Below, one piece after another: positions 18,192-26,247 of a DNA stretch of 26,998 nucleotides; positions within the stretch are counted from its first letter, which is position 1; the number at the start of each line of letters is the position of its first letter. A program made the position numbers and the translations under genes. Origin of the DNA: JBCDBH01 sp039184055 (GTDB lineage: Bacteria; Acidobacteriota; Thermoanaerobaculia; Multivoradales; J023); NCBI GenBank assembly GCA_039184055.1, contig JBCDBH010000035.1, forward strand, positions 1 to 26,998. The letters run 5' to 3'. The notes below the pieces were generated by a model. That model worked only from the letters and a program-made list of their open reading frames with translations. It did no database searches and had not been told where the DNA came from.

Positions 18192-19681
18192 GGCTCGTCG
18201 AGATAGGTCAAGGCGGCGTACAGGGCCGCCTCGGGCGTATCGGCGGTGACGGTGCAGGTGTCGAGACGCGCCAAGGACAGGGTGTCGCGGACCGAGGGTG
18301 TGCAGGTGGCGAGAGCGAAATGGCCGTCACGGGCTTCGAGACGGCGTTTGGCGTCGACCAGTAGACTGATCGCGGTATAGCCGACCGCTTCGGTGCGACT
18401 CAGGTCGATGATCAGCGCGCGTTGGCTCGGATCGGCCACCACGGCGTCGATTTGTTCGCCGAGCTGGTTGGCGCGATAGCCGTCGAGGGCACCGTCGACG
18501 GTGAGCACGGATATGTCTTCCGGAACGGTAACGTCGTCCGGGACGGCGATCTCATCCGGCACCGGGTCCCCGTTCGCGGCGTCGTCCAAGGCGGCGACTG
18601 TTTCCAGATTGTCATGCGGAGGCGGGACGAGATCGGCCACCATCGCGCTGACCGCCTCGCCACGCAGGGTGGGGGCGAAATCGGGTGGCGGGGGTGGCCC
18701 GTCACCTGGCGGTGCGTCGCTCGATGGCGCGTCATTTGGAAGAATCGGCACGCTCGGTGGCCCGTCCCTCGGCGGGCCATCGCCAGTATGCGTATGGGTA
18801 AATCCGTGGTCGGCGATCACCGGACGGGTCGGATCATCGAGGTCGGGCGCCGAGCTGTCGCTGATCTCGTCAGCGGGTGCCGCGCCGCGTACTTCTTCGA
18901 TGACAAAGCCGATCGCGCCCAATTTGATCTCGTCGCCGGGATCGAGACGTTTTTCGCTGATCCGATCGCCGTTGACAAAGGTGCCGTTGGCGCTTTCGAG
19001 GTCGATGATCGCCCAGCCGCCTTCGCGATGAGGCCGGATCGCGGCGTGGAGACGCGACACGGTGCGGATCGGGACGCGGAGATCGGCTGCTTGGGAGCGA
19101 CCGATGCGGACGGCGTGGTCGATGAGCGGAAAGCGCTCGTCCAACATGCTGGTCGGGCCGCTGGTCAGGCGGAGCTGCCAGCCGTCGTGGGTCACGGGTG
19201 ACGCGTCGGCTACCGGTGGCGCCGGGTTGGTTTCCGCCGGTGGTGCGGCGGCGAGCGGAGCGGCGGAATCGCTCGGGGGTGGATCGGGGGTATCGCCCGG
19301 AGGCGACTTGGGGATGTCGCCCGGAGGCGACTTGGCGGGTTGGAGCGGTGGTGGGGTGCGGCGCACCGTATGCCACGGCGCTTCGTCTTGATCGAGACGC
19401 ATCTCGATGGTGAACGGTGGCACTTCGACCACCCCCCGCGAACCGAGCGCCTGCTCCTGAATCGGCTTGCCCTGGTGAAACGAGCCGTTGCGGCTGTGAT
19501 CGCGGTATACCAATTGGCCGCGGGTGACCATCACCACGCCGTGCTCGCCGCTGACATACGGGTCGTTCAACACCACGTCGTTGTGGGGCAGCGCACCGAC
19601 CGCGATCGGCGAGCGTTCGAACGACGCGCTCCACGGCTCTTCCCCCTCGCGGCGTACGTCGATACGCACACGCCAGCTCAT
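18188..19681 (-). CDS. FHA-FHA-STAS multidomain signalling adaptor
   Basis: A 497-residue cytosolic protein. FHA 1 (about 25-95) has SGEH and RNGS motifs, but the conserved GR is GA (Ala30), so phospho-Thr binding may be weakened. FHA 2 (about 190-262) is canonical: IGRSQAADL, SRLH and SANGTFVNG. Two Pro/Asp-rich linkers (about 115-160 and 298-335) separate the domains. The C-terminus (about 390-497) is a STAS domain like anti-sigma-factor antagonists (VDGALDGYRANQL, ALIIDLSRTEAVGYTAISLLV), but the usual DSSG/DSTG phosphosite is GYTA. FHA domains read Ser/Thr-kinase phosphorylation, which fits the Ser/Thr kinase at 4460-5815, though a link is inference. A CAGGAG ribosome-binding site precedes the ATG. 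Upstream member of a two-gene unit with the oxidase. Confidence 0.9.
   Translation of the reverse strand: MSWRVRIDVRREGEEPWSASFERSPIAVGALPHNDVVLNDPYVSGEHGVVMVTRGQLVYRDHSRNGSFHQGKPIQEQALGSRGVVEVPPFTIEMRLDQDEAPWHTVRRTPPPLQPAKSPPGDIPKSPPGDTPDPPPSDSAAPLAAAPPAETNPAPPVADASPVTHDGWQLRLTSGPTSMLDERFPLIDHAVRIGRSQAADLRVPIRTVSRLHAAIRPHREGGWAIIDLESANGTFVNGDRISEKRLDPGDEIKLGAIGFVIEEVRGAAPADEISDSSAPDLDDPTRPVIADHGFTHTHTGDGPPRDGPPSVPILPNDAPSSDAPPGDGPPPPPDFAPTLRGEAVSAMVADLVPPPHDNLETVAALDDAANGDPVPDEIAVPDDVTVPEDISVLTVDGALDGYRANQLGEQIDAVVADPSQRALIIDLSRTEAVGYTAISLLVDAKRRLEARDGHFALATCTPSVRDTLSLARLDTCTVTADTPEAALYAALTYLDEP
19293..19336. repeat. 24-bp direct repeat in the FHA-STAS linker
   Basis: Two near-identical 20-bp copies (19293-19312 and 19317-19336; core TCGCCCGGAGGCGACTTGG) with 24-bp spacing encode two successive KSPPGD units in the Pro-rich linker. 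Confidence 0.8.
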
Positions 19682-19851
19682 GGTGAGCTCCTGCGGCTGG
19701 GGATGGGTGTCGGGAGGGTCATGGTGCGGATGACGGCTGACGAGCGAGCGATTCGATGAACAGACTCCGAAATCGATATCGTCACAACGTATGAACGTCG
19801 ATCGATTGTAGCCGAGTTGTCGGGTGCGGTGCCAAGGGCAAGAATGGTGCT

Positions 19852-21615
19852 GTGGAGAACCACCCCAAACCTACGAGCTCTTCGCACCGTTCGGCCTGGC
19901 TGATGTCGGTGTGTACCGTCGTTTGGGTCGGTGCGTGGGTCGCCCAGGTGTTCCTCGTCGCGCCCGGACCGGCGCGCGGAGTGATGTGGAGCGGCGGCGC
20001 GATGCTCGTGGCGTTCGTGACGTATCGGTTGGCGACGAACGGACCGATGGTCAGACGGCGACGCTGGCGATTCGGGATCATGATGACGATGATCGTCGTC
20101 ACCGCGTGGGGGGCGGTGACCGGGCAGGGGACGGTCGGTGACAATGAAATCGCCGGTTGGCTGACCCTGGTGGTGCCGTTCGTTTGGGTGAGTCTGGCGA
20201 GCAAGCGGCGCTGGCCGGTCGTCCTCGGACTCGTGTCGACGGCCTGGGCGGTGTCGTGGCTGGTCGAAGTCGAGGCGCGTGGAGCGCTCGCCGCGCTCGC
20301 CGTGGCGTTCGTGGTGACCCTATGTTTGATGACCTTCTTCGTGGCCGAGGGTTCGTCGTCACGCGTGCGGCGTGGTTGGATCGGCTTGCTGTGTTGTGCG
20401 CTGGTGATCGTGGCGATGGGGCGCTCGTGGCTCGACGGTTCGGTTCAGGGTGGGACGGATGGGTTCGTCCACGCGCTGGGGGCGCGACCGAGTATCTGGC
20501 TGCACGCGTCGCACGCCGCGCTCGATGTCGTCTGGCTCGGCATGGGGCCCGGTGCCTTCGCCTCGATCGTGCAGCCGCTCTATCCCATTCCCAGTATCGA
20601 GCAACCGCTCGAAGATGCGCACAATCTCGTTCTCCAGCTGATTCTCGATATCGGCCTACCCGCGACCTTGGCCTATGTCGGACTCTTCGTTCTCGCTTGG
20701 TTACGGGTGGTGACGGGTCTACGTCGTGGTCATCCCGAGCTCGATCACGGTTGGCTGGCGAGCTTGACCATGGCGGGTTGTGCCCACGCGCTCTATGGCC
20801 TCGCCGACGCGGTGGCTCTGGGAACGCCCGGTCATCTCTCGGTGGCGGCCTGGCTGGGCTTGGCGCTCGCCACGCGACCGAGCGCGACGACGACACGGCG
20901 ACCCGGTCGTTCGTTCGGGATCGGAATTGGCGTGGTCGTGGGAGCGATGACGGTGGCGGCCTCGATCGCACCGCAGACGGTCGTTCGTCAGCGGGTCGCG
21001 TGGCAGGCGGCGCGTGGGGTCGAGGGCAGCGATCCTGAAGCCATGGCAGCGGCGCGCCAGCGCGCCGGTCGAGCGCCTGGATGCCACGTACGGTATCTCG
21101 ACGGTCGTTTGGCGTCGCTCGTCGGTGACCACGAGGCGAGTCGGGTGGCGTGGGATCGGTTCTTGTCGTGCGCGCCCGCCGCGGTGTCGTTGGTGGCAGC
21201 GGTGGCGCCCGAGGATCGCTTGCTGGCCGAACGCGCGGTGGCGTACCGACCCGGTGACGCTCGGGCGTGGCGATTTCTCGGTCGTGCCGCCGACGATCGA
21301 GACATCGCGATCGACGCTCTCGAGAGGGCGGTGGCCTTGGCGCCCGCCGACGGTGAAGCGTGGTTGTTGCTCGGTGATCGTTGGGTGATGGTCGACGACC
21401 GCGTCGCGCTCGACGCCTATGGCAAGGCGTGTCGTCACGGTGACCCACGCGCCAACGGCTGTGTGCGCGCGGGTCGGGTCGCCGAACGTCTGGGTCGACC
21501 TCGGGTCGCGATCACATGGTACGAACGCTCGCGTTGGCCCGCCGCCCGACGCCGCGCGGCGGAGCTGCGGGGAGAGCTCAAAGCGACTGGAGCGACTTCA
21601 TCGGGCCGGGAGTGA
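19852..21615 (+). CDS. O-antigen-ligase-like membrane protein with C-terminal helical-repeat tail
   Basis: A 587-residue protein starting at GTG 19852 (the ATG at 19903 is an alternative). At least nine or ten hydrophobic helices cover residues about 15-380. Between them is a periplasmic loop with GMGPGAFASIVQPLYP and EDAHNLVLQLILDIGLPATLAYV, the Wzy_C/WaaL signature in which the loop Arg and His residues act in glycan transfer or polymerisation from undecaprenyl-PP. The tail (about 395-575) has TPR-like helix pairs (LERAVALAPADGEAWLLLGDRW, YGKACRHGDPRANGCVRAGRVAERLGRP), as in many bacterial O-antigen-ligase-like proteins. No other glycan biosynthesis gene is nearby, so whether it handles lipopolysaccharide, exopolysaccharide or protein glycosylation is unknown. 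Its 3' end overlaps the converging sensor gene by 38 nt. Confidence 0.85.
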   Translation: MENHPKPTSSSHRSAWLMSVCTVVWVGAWVAQVFLVAPGPARGVMWSGGAMLVAFVTYRLATNGPMVRRRRWRFGIMMTMIVVTAWGAVTGQGTVGDNEIAGWLTLVVPFVWVSLASKRRWPVVLGLVSTAWAVSWLVEVEARGALAALAVAFVVTLCLMTFFVAEGSSSRVRRGWIGLLCCALVIVAMGRSWLDGSVQGGTDGFVHALGARPSIWLHASHAALDVVWLGMGPGAFASIVQPLYPIPSIEQPLEDAHNLVLQLILDIGLPATLAYVGLFVLAWLRVVTGLRRGHPELDHGWLASLTMAGCAHALYGLADAVALGTPGHLSVAAWLGLALATRPSATTTRRPGRSFGIGIGVVVGAMTVAASIAPQTVVRQRVAWQAARGVEGSDPEAMAAARQRAGRAPGCHVRYLDGRLASLVGDHEASRVAWDRFLSCAPAAVSLVAAVAPEDRLLAERAVAYRPGDARAWRFLGRAADDRDIAIDALERAVALAPADGEAWLLLGDRWVMVDDRVALDAYGKACRHGDPRANGCVRAGRVAERLGRPRVAITWYERSRWPAARRRAAELRGELKATGATSSGRE

Positions 21616-23458
21616 TCTCGCTGAGCTCGGTATTGATCACCAAATACGATCGAACTTTGCCACCACCGTCGCGGACCCGTGTCCACCGGCTGCGCACGAT
21701 CACTTCGCCACCGTCACGGGTGCGATGCTTGCTGATGCCGTACCAATCGTGATCGACAGGCTCGGTACCGAGCAGGCCCGAGGCGGTGCGTCCGGTGGCC
21801 TCGTCGGCGTGCCAGCCATAGAGCTGTTCGGCGCCGCGATTCCAGAAGACGATATGTCCTTCGGGATCGAGTGCCCAGATGGCGTCATGGGCCTGTTCGA
21901 GCAGATTGGCCTGATCGCGTAGCCGTTCGTGGAGTCGGTGGGTTTCGGTGATGTCGTGCGAGACGGTGAGCAAGCACGGGGCTCCGTCGAATTCGAGACG
22001 CTGACTCGACAGTCGCACCCGTCGTTCTTCGCCACTGTGACGACGTACCCAGACGTCAGCGACCGCATTGCCACGACGTTCGAAGGTGCGCAAAAAGGCG
22101 TCACGGTCGCTTTCCCGCACCCAGAAGTGAATATCGGCAACGGTTTGGCCGATGACATCGTCGCGGTGGTGACCGTAGACGCGTTCGAAGCCATCGTTGA
22201 CGTCGAGAATCGTGCCTTGTTTCACCGTCGTGATGACCAGCGCATCGGGGCTGGCGCGAAAGACCTTGCGGAACTTTTCCTCCGAAGCACGGACCGCAGC
22301 TTCGGCTTGTTTGCGCTCCAGGATCAAGCGCAAATCCTGCTCACTCTGGCGTAGAGCTCGTTCGATCTTGACCCGCTCGGCCCACAGCTCACGGGCGCGA
22401 CGTTGGAGCACGCGATGCTGGAGCATGGCGATCATTCCCAGCACGATCATCGCGATCGTGACCAAGAGCTCGCGCGCGGGTTCGAGGGTCGGATCGAGCA
22501 GGTCGAGACCGTAGAGCGCGAAATGGAGCACCGGCATGGAGAGCGCGAACACCACCGTGCGAATGCTCGGGGTCGGCAGGGCGTCGGCGTGACGGATCTC
22601 ACTCAGCTCGCGTTCCGGCGGCTCGGGAAAGCGCTGGTGACGGATCCGTGCGGCGAGCACCAGAAAAACATAGGGGAGAAGGAAAAGAACGTCCTGAGAC
22701 TGTCCCCACTGCGGGCTGCCGCTCCACCATCCCGCGGATTCGGTGAGGTCGCTGAGCATGATGCCGGTGAAGGAGAGCGCGACGGTGGCGTGAATGGCGC
22801 GCCAGCGCGGGCTCGGAGTGGTGGCCGCGAGATGGAAGAAACGTAGGGAAAGATAGAGATCGAGCGCGATGTAGAGGTACATCGACGGCACGGCTTCGTT
22901 GTAGACGTCGCGGGTGAAGATGCCGGGAAGCAGGGCGAAGTAGCCGAGCAGCCCGCCGACAAAGGCCAAAGCCGCCGGCCACGCGACCGCGCGTTCGAGT
23001 GTCGGTGCGCGCCAGCGGTAGGCGCGTCCGGGTATGCGTTCACCCGCCAGGATGAGAAAGAGATAGAAGACCGCGTAGAGGACATCGGCGATCAAGCCGA
23101 CGTGGGGTTGCAAGCCAGGTAGGAGGTGATTGCCCGTGAAGTAGAGCACGGGCACCACCAGCCAACAGCCGTACGCGATGCTCAAATCGTTCCACCATCG
23201 ACGTTCGAGCTCTTCGGCGAGCCGGTCGCGGCCGACTTGGAGGGCGATCAGACAAAGCGGAAGAAAAAGATAGAGTGAGCCGCGTCGACTCAGCCACTCA
23301 CGACTCGATTCGCCGGTGATCGGGAGCAGGTAGACCGCCGTGGCGAGCACGAAGAGCACGGCGGTGAGGCGCGCGATCCGATCTTTTGCTACGGCGTGTG
23401 CGTAGCGTTGAGCAAGATCGGTGGCAACTCGCGCGACAGGGCGCATGTCGATGAGCAT
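21578..23458 (-). CDS. Polytopic membrane PAS-PAS sensor without output domain
   Basis: The frame stays open to 23797, but the ATG at 23458 (MLIDMRPVARVA) is preferred: the extension crosses a repeat array and the opposite gene's start. From there 626 residues: about ten hydrophobic helices (about 25-345) forming an uncharacterised membrane sensor, a coiled coil (about 350-390), PAS 1 (about 385-500; FRASPDALVITTVKQG, VNDGFERVYGHHRDDVIGQ, ITETHR exit) and PAS 2 (about 505-620; AIWALDPEGHIVFWNRGAEQLYGW). The protein ends just after the second PAS/PAC (NTELSEITPG), exactly where a histidine kinase, GGDEF or other output would normally begin; no such domain or frameshifted remainder is seen before 21578. 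It may signal through the divergent hybrid kinase. The start codon is uncertain; the Shine-Dalgarno is weak. Confidence 0.82.
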   Translation of the reverse strand: MLIDMRPVARVATDLAQRYAHAVAKDRIARLTAVLFVLATAVYLLPITGESSREWLSRRGSLYLFLPLCLIALQVGRDRLAEELERRWWNDLSIAYGCWLVVPVLYFTGNHLLPGLQPHVGLIADVLYAVFYLFLILAGERIPGRAYRWRAPTLERAVAWPAALAFVGGLLGYFALLPGIFTRDVYNEAVPSMYLYIALDLYLSLRFFHLAATTPSPRWRAIHATVALSFTGIMLSDLTESAGWWSGSPQWGQSQDVLFLLPYVFLVLAARIRHQRFPEPPERELSEIRHADALPTPSIRTVVFALSMPVLHFALYGLDLLDPTLEPARELLVTIAMIVLGMIAMLQHRVLQRRARELWAERVKIERALRQSEQDLRLILERKQAEAAVRASEEKFRKVFRASPDALVITTVKQGTILDVNDGFERVYGHHRDDVIGQTVADIHFWVRESDRDAFLRTFERRGNAVADVWVRRHSGEERRVRLSSQRLEFDGAPCLLTVSHDITETHRLHERLRDQANLLEQAHDAIWALDPEGHIVFWNRGAEQLYGWHADEATGRTASGLLGTEPVDHDWYGISKHRTRDGGEVIVRSRWTRVRDGGGKVRSYLVINTELSEITPGPMKSLQSL

Positions 23459-23473
23459 GAAAAATCTTCGTGT

Positions 23474-23570
23474 TTCCGGTGTTCTGAACCGGAGGATCCC
23501 GGTTTTCTGAACCGGAAGAACTCCGGCTTGATGAACCGGAAGAATTCCGGCTTGGTGCACCGGAAAGATC
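23474..23570. repeat. 24-nt tandem hairpin array between divergent sensor and hybrid-kinase genes
   Basis: Four imperfect units of 23-24 nt. Each holds a CCGG-N9-CCGG inverted repeat (CCGG pairs at 23476/23489, 23499/23512, 23523/23536 and 23547/23560). Reading on the - strand the pattern is TTCCGG-N9-CCGGAA-like; the loop sequences differ, while the CCGG arms are invariant. One unit has a 6-bp stem (CCGGTT/AACCGG). The array ends 15 bp upstream of the - strand start at 23458. It could be a multi-site operator, a structured mRNA leader of the sensor gene, or a local REP-like duplication. Confidence 0.85.
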
Positions 23571-23704
23571 CGCGTGGCGTTGCGTGGATCGTCGCGCCTC
23601 GGGGCAATCGGTAAGCTCGGGCGTTGATGCATCAGTATAGCGGATCGGTCCAATTGGCCGTGTGAGGCTTCGTTCAGGGTCGAGAAACGGTAGACTTTTT
23701 GCCT

Positions 23705-26185
23705 ATGTTGAATTCCCTCCCCCGGCGGCTCGGCACGATACTGATCGCGGTGCTCTTTGTCGCGGTCAGTGGCGTCGCCACGCTCGCGGCCGAGCAACGG
23801 CTCGATCGCGGCTGGCGCCTAGCTGTCGGTGACGATCGTGGCTGGGCCGAGCCGGATTTCGACGATCGGGCCTGGCGGTCGGTCGAGTTGCCGGCGACGT
23901 GGGAGGAGCTCGAGGTCGTCGATCATGGCGAGGTGGTCTGGCTCCGCCGTACCGTGGCTCTCGATCTCTTGGTCGGGGGTTCGATGTCCGCCGTGGCTAT
24001 CGGCGAGGGTCGTTTCGGTGGCTACACCCTCTATGTGGATGGAGAGGCGGTGGGAGGTCATGGTGACGGGATCTCACTGCCGACCCCGCGTCCACGGGTG
24101 TTCTCTCTGCCACGACGAACCTGGGTAGCCGATCAGCGGGTGGTGCTCGCGTTGCGTTTCGAGCAGGCCAAATGGCCGGTGACCGGCGGTGGCGCGGCGG
24201 GAGCGGGGCCGGTGGGCGAGGCGGGTGTGACGCTCGGTGCGCGCCAAGCCTTGGAGGATCGGACGGCGTTGCACGTCGCCCAGGCTCGTATCGATCAGCT
24301 GGTCGCGATCGCGCTCCCTGGGATTCTCGCCGTGCTCGGGTTGATCCAGGTTCAACTCTATACGCGACGGCAAAGGCAACGGGGACATCTCTGGCTCGGT
24401 CTGATGTGCTTCGTGTCGGCCGCGGTCGCCTTCATTTCTTCGGCGTGGGTGTTCGCGTTCACGGATAGCTTTGGCGCCGTGTTGCGTTGGCGAGGCATTC
24501 TCGCCCACCTCTCGACGGCGGTATTCGTCCAATTCTTGTGGCCGTTTCTCGGCCGGTCGATCGGCCGAGTGCTACGCGCGTATCAGATCTCTCAAGTCGC
24601 TCTCGGGGTGCTCATCGGAGTGGTGCCGATGGGGTGGGTGGTGCTGTCGCGTCCGGCGCGGATGTTGTGGCTCATGCCGATGATCGTCGGCGCGCTCTGG
24701 CTGTTGTTTTCCGAGGTTCGCGGTGGTCATCGGCAGGCGCGGGTGATCGGTATCGGTATGGCGCTTTTCACCGTGACGATCATCACCGAGACGGTGGCGA
24801 TCGTCGCTGGCATGCAGGTGGCACCGATCAGCGCGGGTGGCTTCTTGGTCTTCGTGCTTTCGCTGTCCTTTTCGATCGATGATCGGGTCGATCGTCTCCA
24901 CGACGAGATCGATGCGTTGCGGCGCAAGGTGTCGAGACGGGTCGAGATGCGTACCGCCGAGCTCCACGCCACGCGCGAGCAGCTCGACGCCGAGATCGAG
25001 GCGCGCAAGAAAGCGTCGGAGGATCGATTGCGGCTCGAAGCGCGGGTGCGCGAGGTGCAGAAGCTCGATACCTTGCGCACCGTTTCGGGGGAGATCGCGC
25101 ACGATTTCAACAATCTACTCATGACCATGCAGGGCAATGCCTTGTTGCTTCGTGAGGTGCCGAGCGACGAGGACACCCGCCGGCAGCGTCTGCACAAGAT
25201 CGAACAAAGCGCCGGCCGCGCCGCCGAGCTGACCCGTCAGCTGGTGTCGATCGCCACCGACGAGGTGACCCAAGACCTGCAGCCGATCGAGGTCGCGCCG
25301 CGTATCGAGGCGATGCACGAGCTCTTGAACACGGTGATCGCGCGGCGCGCCACGCTACACCTCGAGCTCGTCGGGGATGCTCCAGCGGTGCCCGTGGATC
25401 CCGGTCAGCTACGTCAGCTGCTCATCAACCTGGTGACCAACGCCGCCGATGCGATCGGTAGCGGCGGTGGTGAGATCGTCATCGCGACGCGGACGGTCGA
25501 AGCCGATCGCGCCACCTTCGAGACCTCGGTGGTCGACGACAATCAGCCCCCGGGTACGTATCTTTCGCTCGCCGTGCGTGACAACGGCGCGGGCATGGAC
25601 GAGACGACGCGGCAGCGCATTTTCGATCCGTTCTTCTCGACCAAATTCTCCGGTCGAGGGCTCGGTTTGGCGGCCGTTCTGGGCATTGTTCGAGCCTACG
25701 ATGGTGGGATCCGGGTCGAAAGTGAAGTCGGTGAGGGTACCGCGATCGAGATCCTCTTACCGGTGATCGACGATCCGGTCGGCGATCGCGCGGTGGCGGC
25801 CATCGCCGCCTGGCGGAGCAAGGGCTTGGTGCTTTTGGTCGACGAAGAGCCGGCGGTACGCGAGGTGACGGCGAGCTTGCTCGAACATCACGGACTCACG
25901 GTCGTGGCGGCGCAAGGCGGTCAGGATGCGATCGATCTCTTGCGAACCCGGCAGCATCAGGTGCGGCTGATCGTGCTCGATTTCGATCTCGGCGAAATCG
26001 ACGATCAAGGCACGTTACGTGAGCTCACCCGTATCGCACCGTCGACACCGATCATCGGGATCAGCGCCTATCACGAGGCAGCCGTGTTCGAACGGGTGGA
26101 GAGCGGTCGACTCGCCGGCTTTGTCGCCAAGCCTTTTCAGGCGCATCAGCTGATCGCGGTGGCGCGGGACGCGCTAGAACGCTGA
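23705..26185 (+). CDS. Hybrid histidine kinase with exported jelly-roll sensor and 7TM region
   Basis: An 826-residue protein; the ATG at 23705 is preferred over TTG 23699. It starts with a signal peptide (RRLGTILIAVLFVAVSGVATLAAE). Residues about 28-150 look like a GH2-type sugar-binding jelly roll (RGWRLAVGDDRGWAEPDFDDRAWRSVELPATW pattern, then WLRRTVALD), facing the periplasm. A 7TM-DISM-like block (about 198-395) and a coiled coil (about 400-450) follow. The kinase core has GEIAHDFNNLLMTMQG (phospho-His about 466), INLVTNAADAIGSGGG, VRDNGAGMD and RGLGLAAVLGIVRAY. The C-terminal receiver keeps VDEEP, the acceptor Asp in IVLDFDL (about 759), GISAY and AKPF. The architecture suggests sensing of an extracellular carbohydrate or related ligand and output through a phosphorelay. 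It is divergent from the kinase-less PAS sensor. Confidence 0.92.
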   Translation: MLNSLPRRLGTILIAVLFVAVSGVATLAAEQRLDRGWRLAVGDDRGWAEPDFDDRAWRSVELPATWEELEVVDHGEVVWLRRTVALDLLVGGSMSAVAIGEGRFGGYTLYVDGEAVGGHGDGISLPTPRPRVFSLPRRTWVADQRVVLALRFEQAKWPVTGGGAAGAGPVGEAGVTLGARQALEDRTALHVAQARIDQLVAIALPGILAVLGLIQVQLYTRRQRQRGHLWLGLMCFVSAAVAFISSAWVFAFTDSFGAVLRWRGILAHLSTAVFVQFLWPFLGRSIGRVLRAYQISQVALGVLIGVVPMGWVVLSRPARMLWLMPMIVGALWLLFSEVRGGHRQARVIGIGMALFTVTIITETVAIVAGMQVAPISAGGFLVFVLSLSFSIDDRVDRLHDEIDALRRKVSRRVEMRTAELHATREQLDAEIEARKKASEDRLRLEARVREVQKLDTLRTVSGEIAHDFNNLLMTMQGNALLLREVPSDEDTRRQRLHKIEQSAGRAAELTRQLVSIATDEVTQDLQPIEVAPRIEAMHELLNTVIARRATLHLELVGDAPAVPVDPGQLRQLLINLVTNAADAIGSGGGEIVIATRTVEADRATFETSVVDDNQPPGTYLSLAVRDNGAGMDETTRQRIFDPFFSTKFSGRGLGLAAVLGIVRAYDGGIRVESEVGEGTAIEILLPVIDDPVGDRAVAAIAAWRSKGLVLLVDEEPAVREVTASLLEHHGLTVVAAQGGQDAIDLLRTRQHQVRLIVLDFDLGEIDDQGTLRELTRIAPSTPIIGISAYHEAAVFERVESGRLAGFVAKPFQAHQLIAVARDALER

Positions 26186-26186
26186 A

Positions 26187-26217
26187 ACGCAAAACGGCCC
26201 CACCTTGGGTGGGGCCG
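26187..26217 (-). terminator. Intrinsic terminator of the amidohydrolase gene
   Basis: Perfect 10-bp stem CGGCCCCACC (26195-26204) and GGTGGGGCCG (26208-26217) with a 3-base loop. Read on the - strand it is followed by TTTTGCGTTT, so it terminates transcription from the amidohydrolase side; on the + strand no T-tract follows, though the hairpin lies only 9 bp after the hybrid kinase stop and may also help there. Confidence 0.8.
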
Positions 26218-26247
26218 CGTACCGTCACCGAAGGTCGGAAGACCGAC

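Noticed and set aside
20099..21448. 449-residue open frame on the - strand
   Set aside because: Opposite the O-antigen-ligase-like gene; the product is Arg/Pro-rich throughout with no domain, a usual artefact of GC-rich coding DNA.
23474..23570. Possible mini-CRISPR
   Set aside because: Units are contiguous with no 30-nt unique spacers, and no cas gene is nearby.
23459..23797. N-terminal extension of the PAS sensor (113 extra residues)
   Set aside because: It runs through the tandem hairpin array and into the start of the divergent kinase gene, with low-complexity, charged sequence and no signal; ATG 23458 is a better start, though translation through the repeats is not formally excluded.
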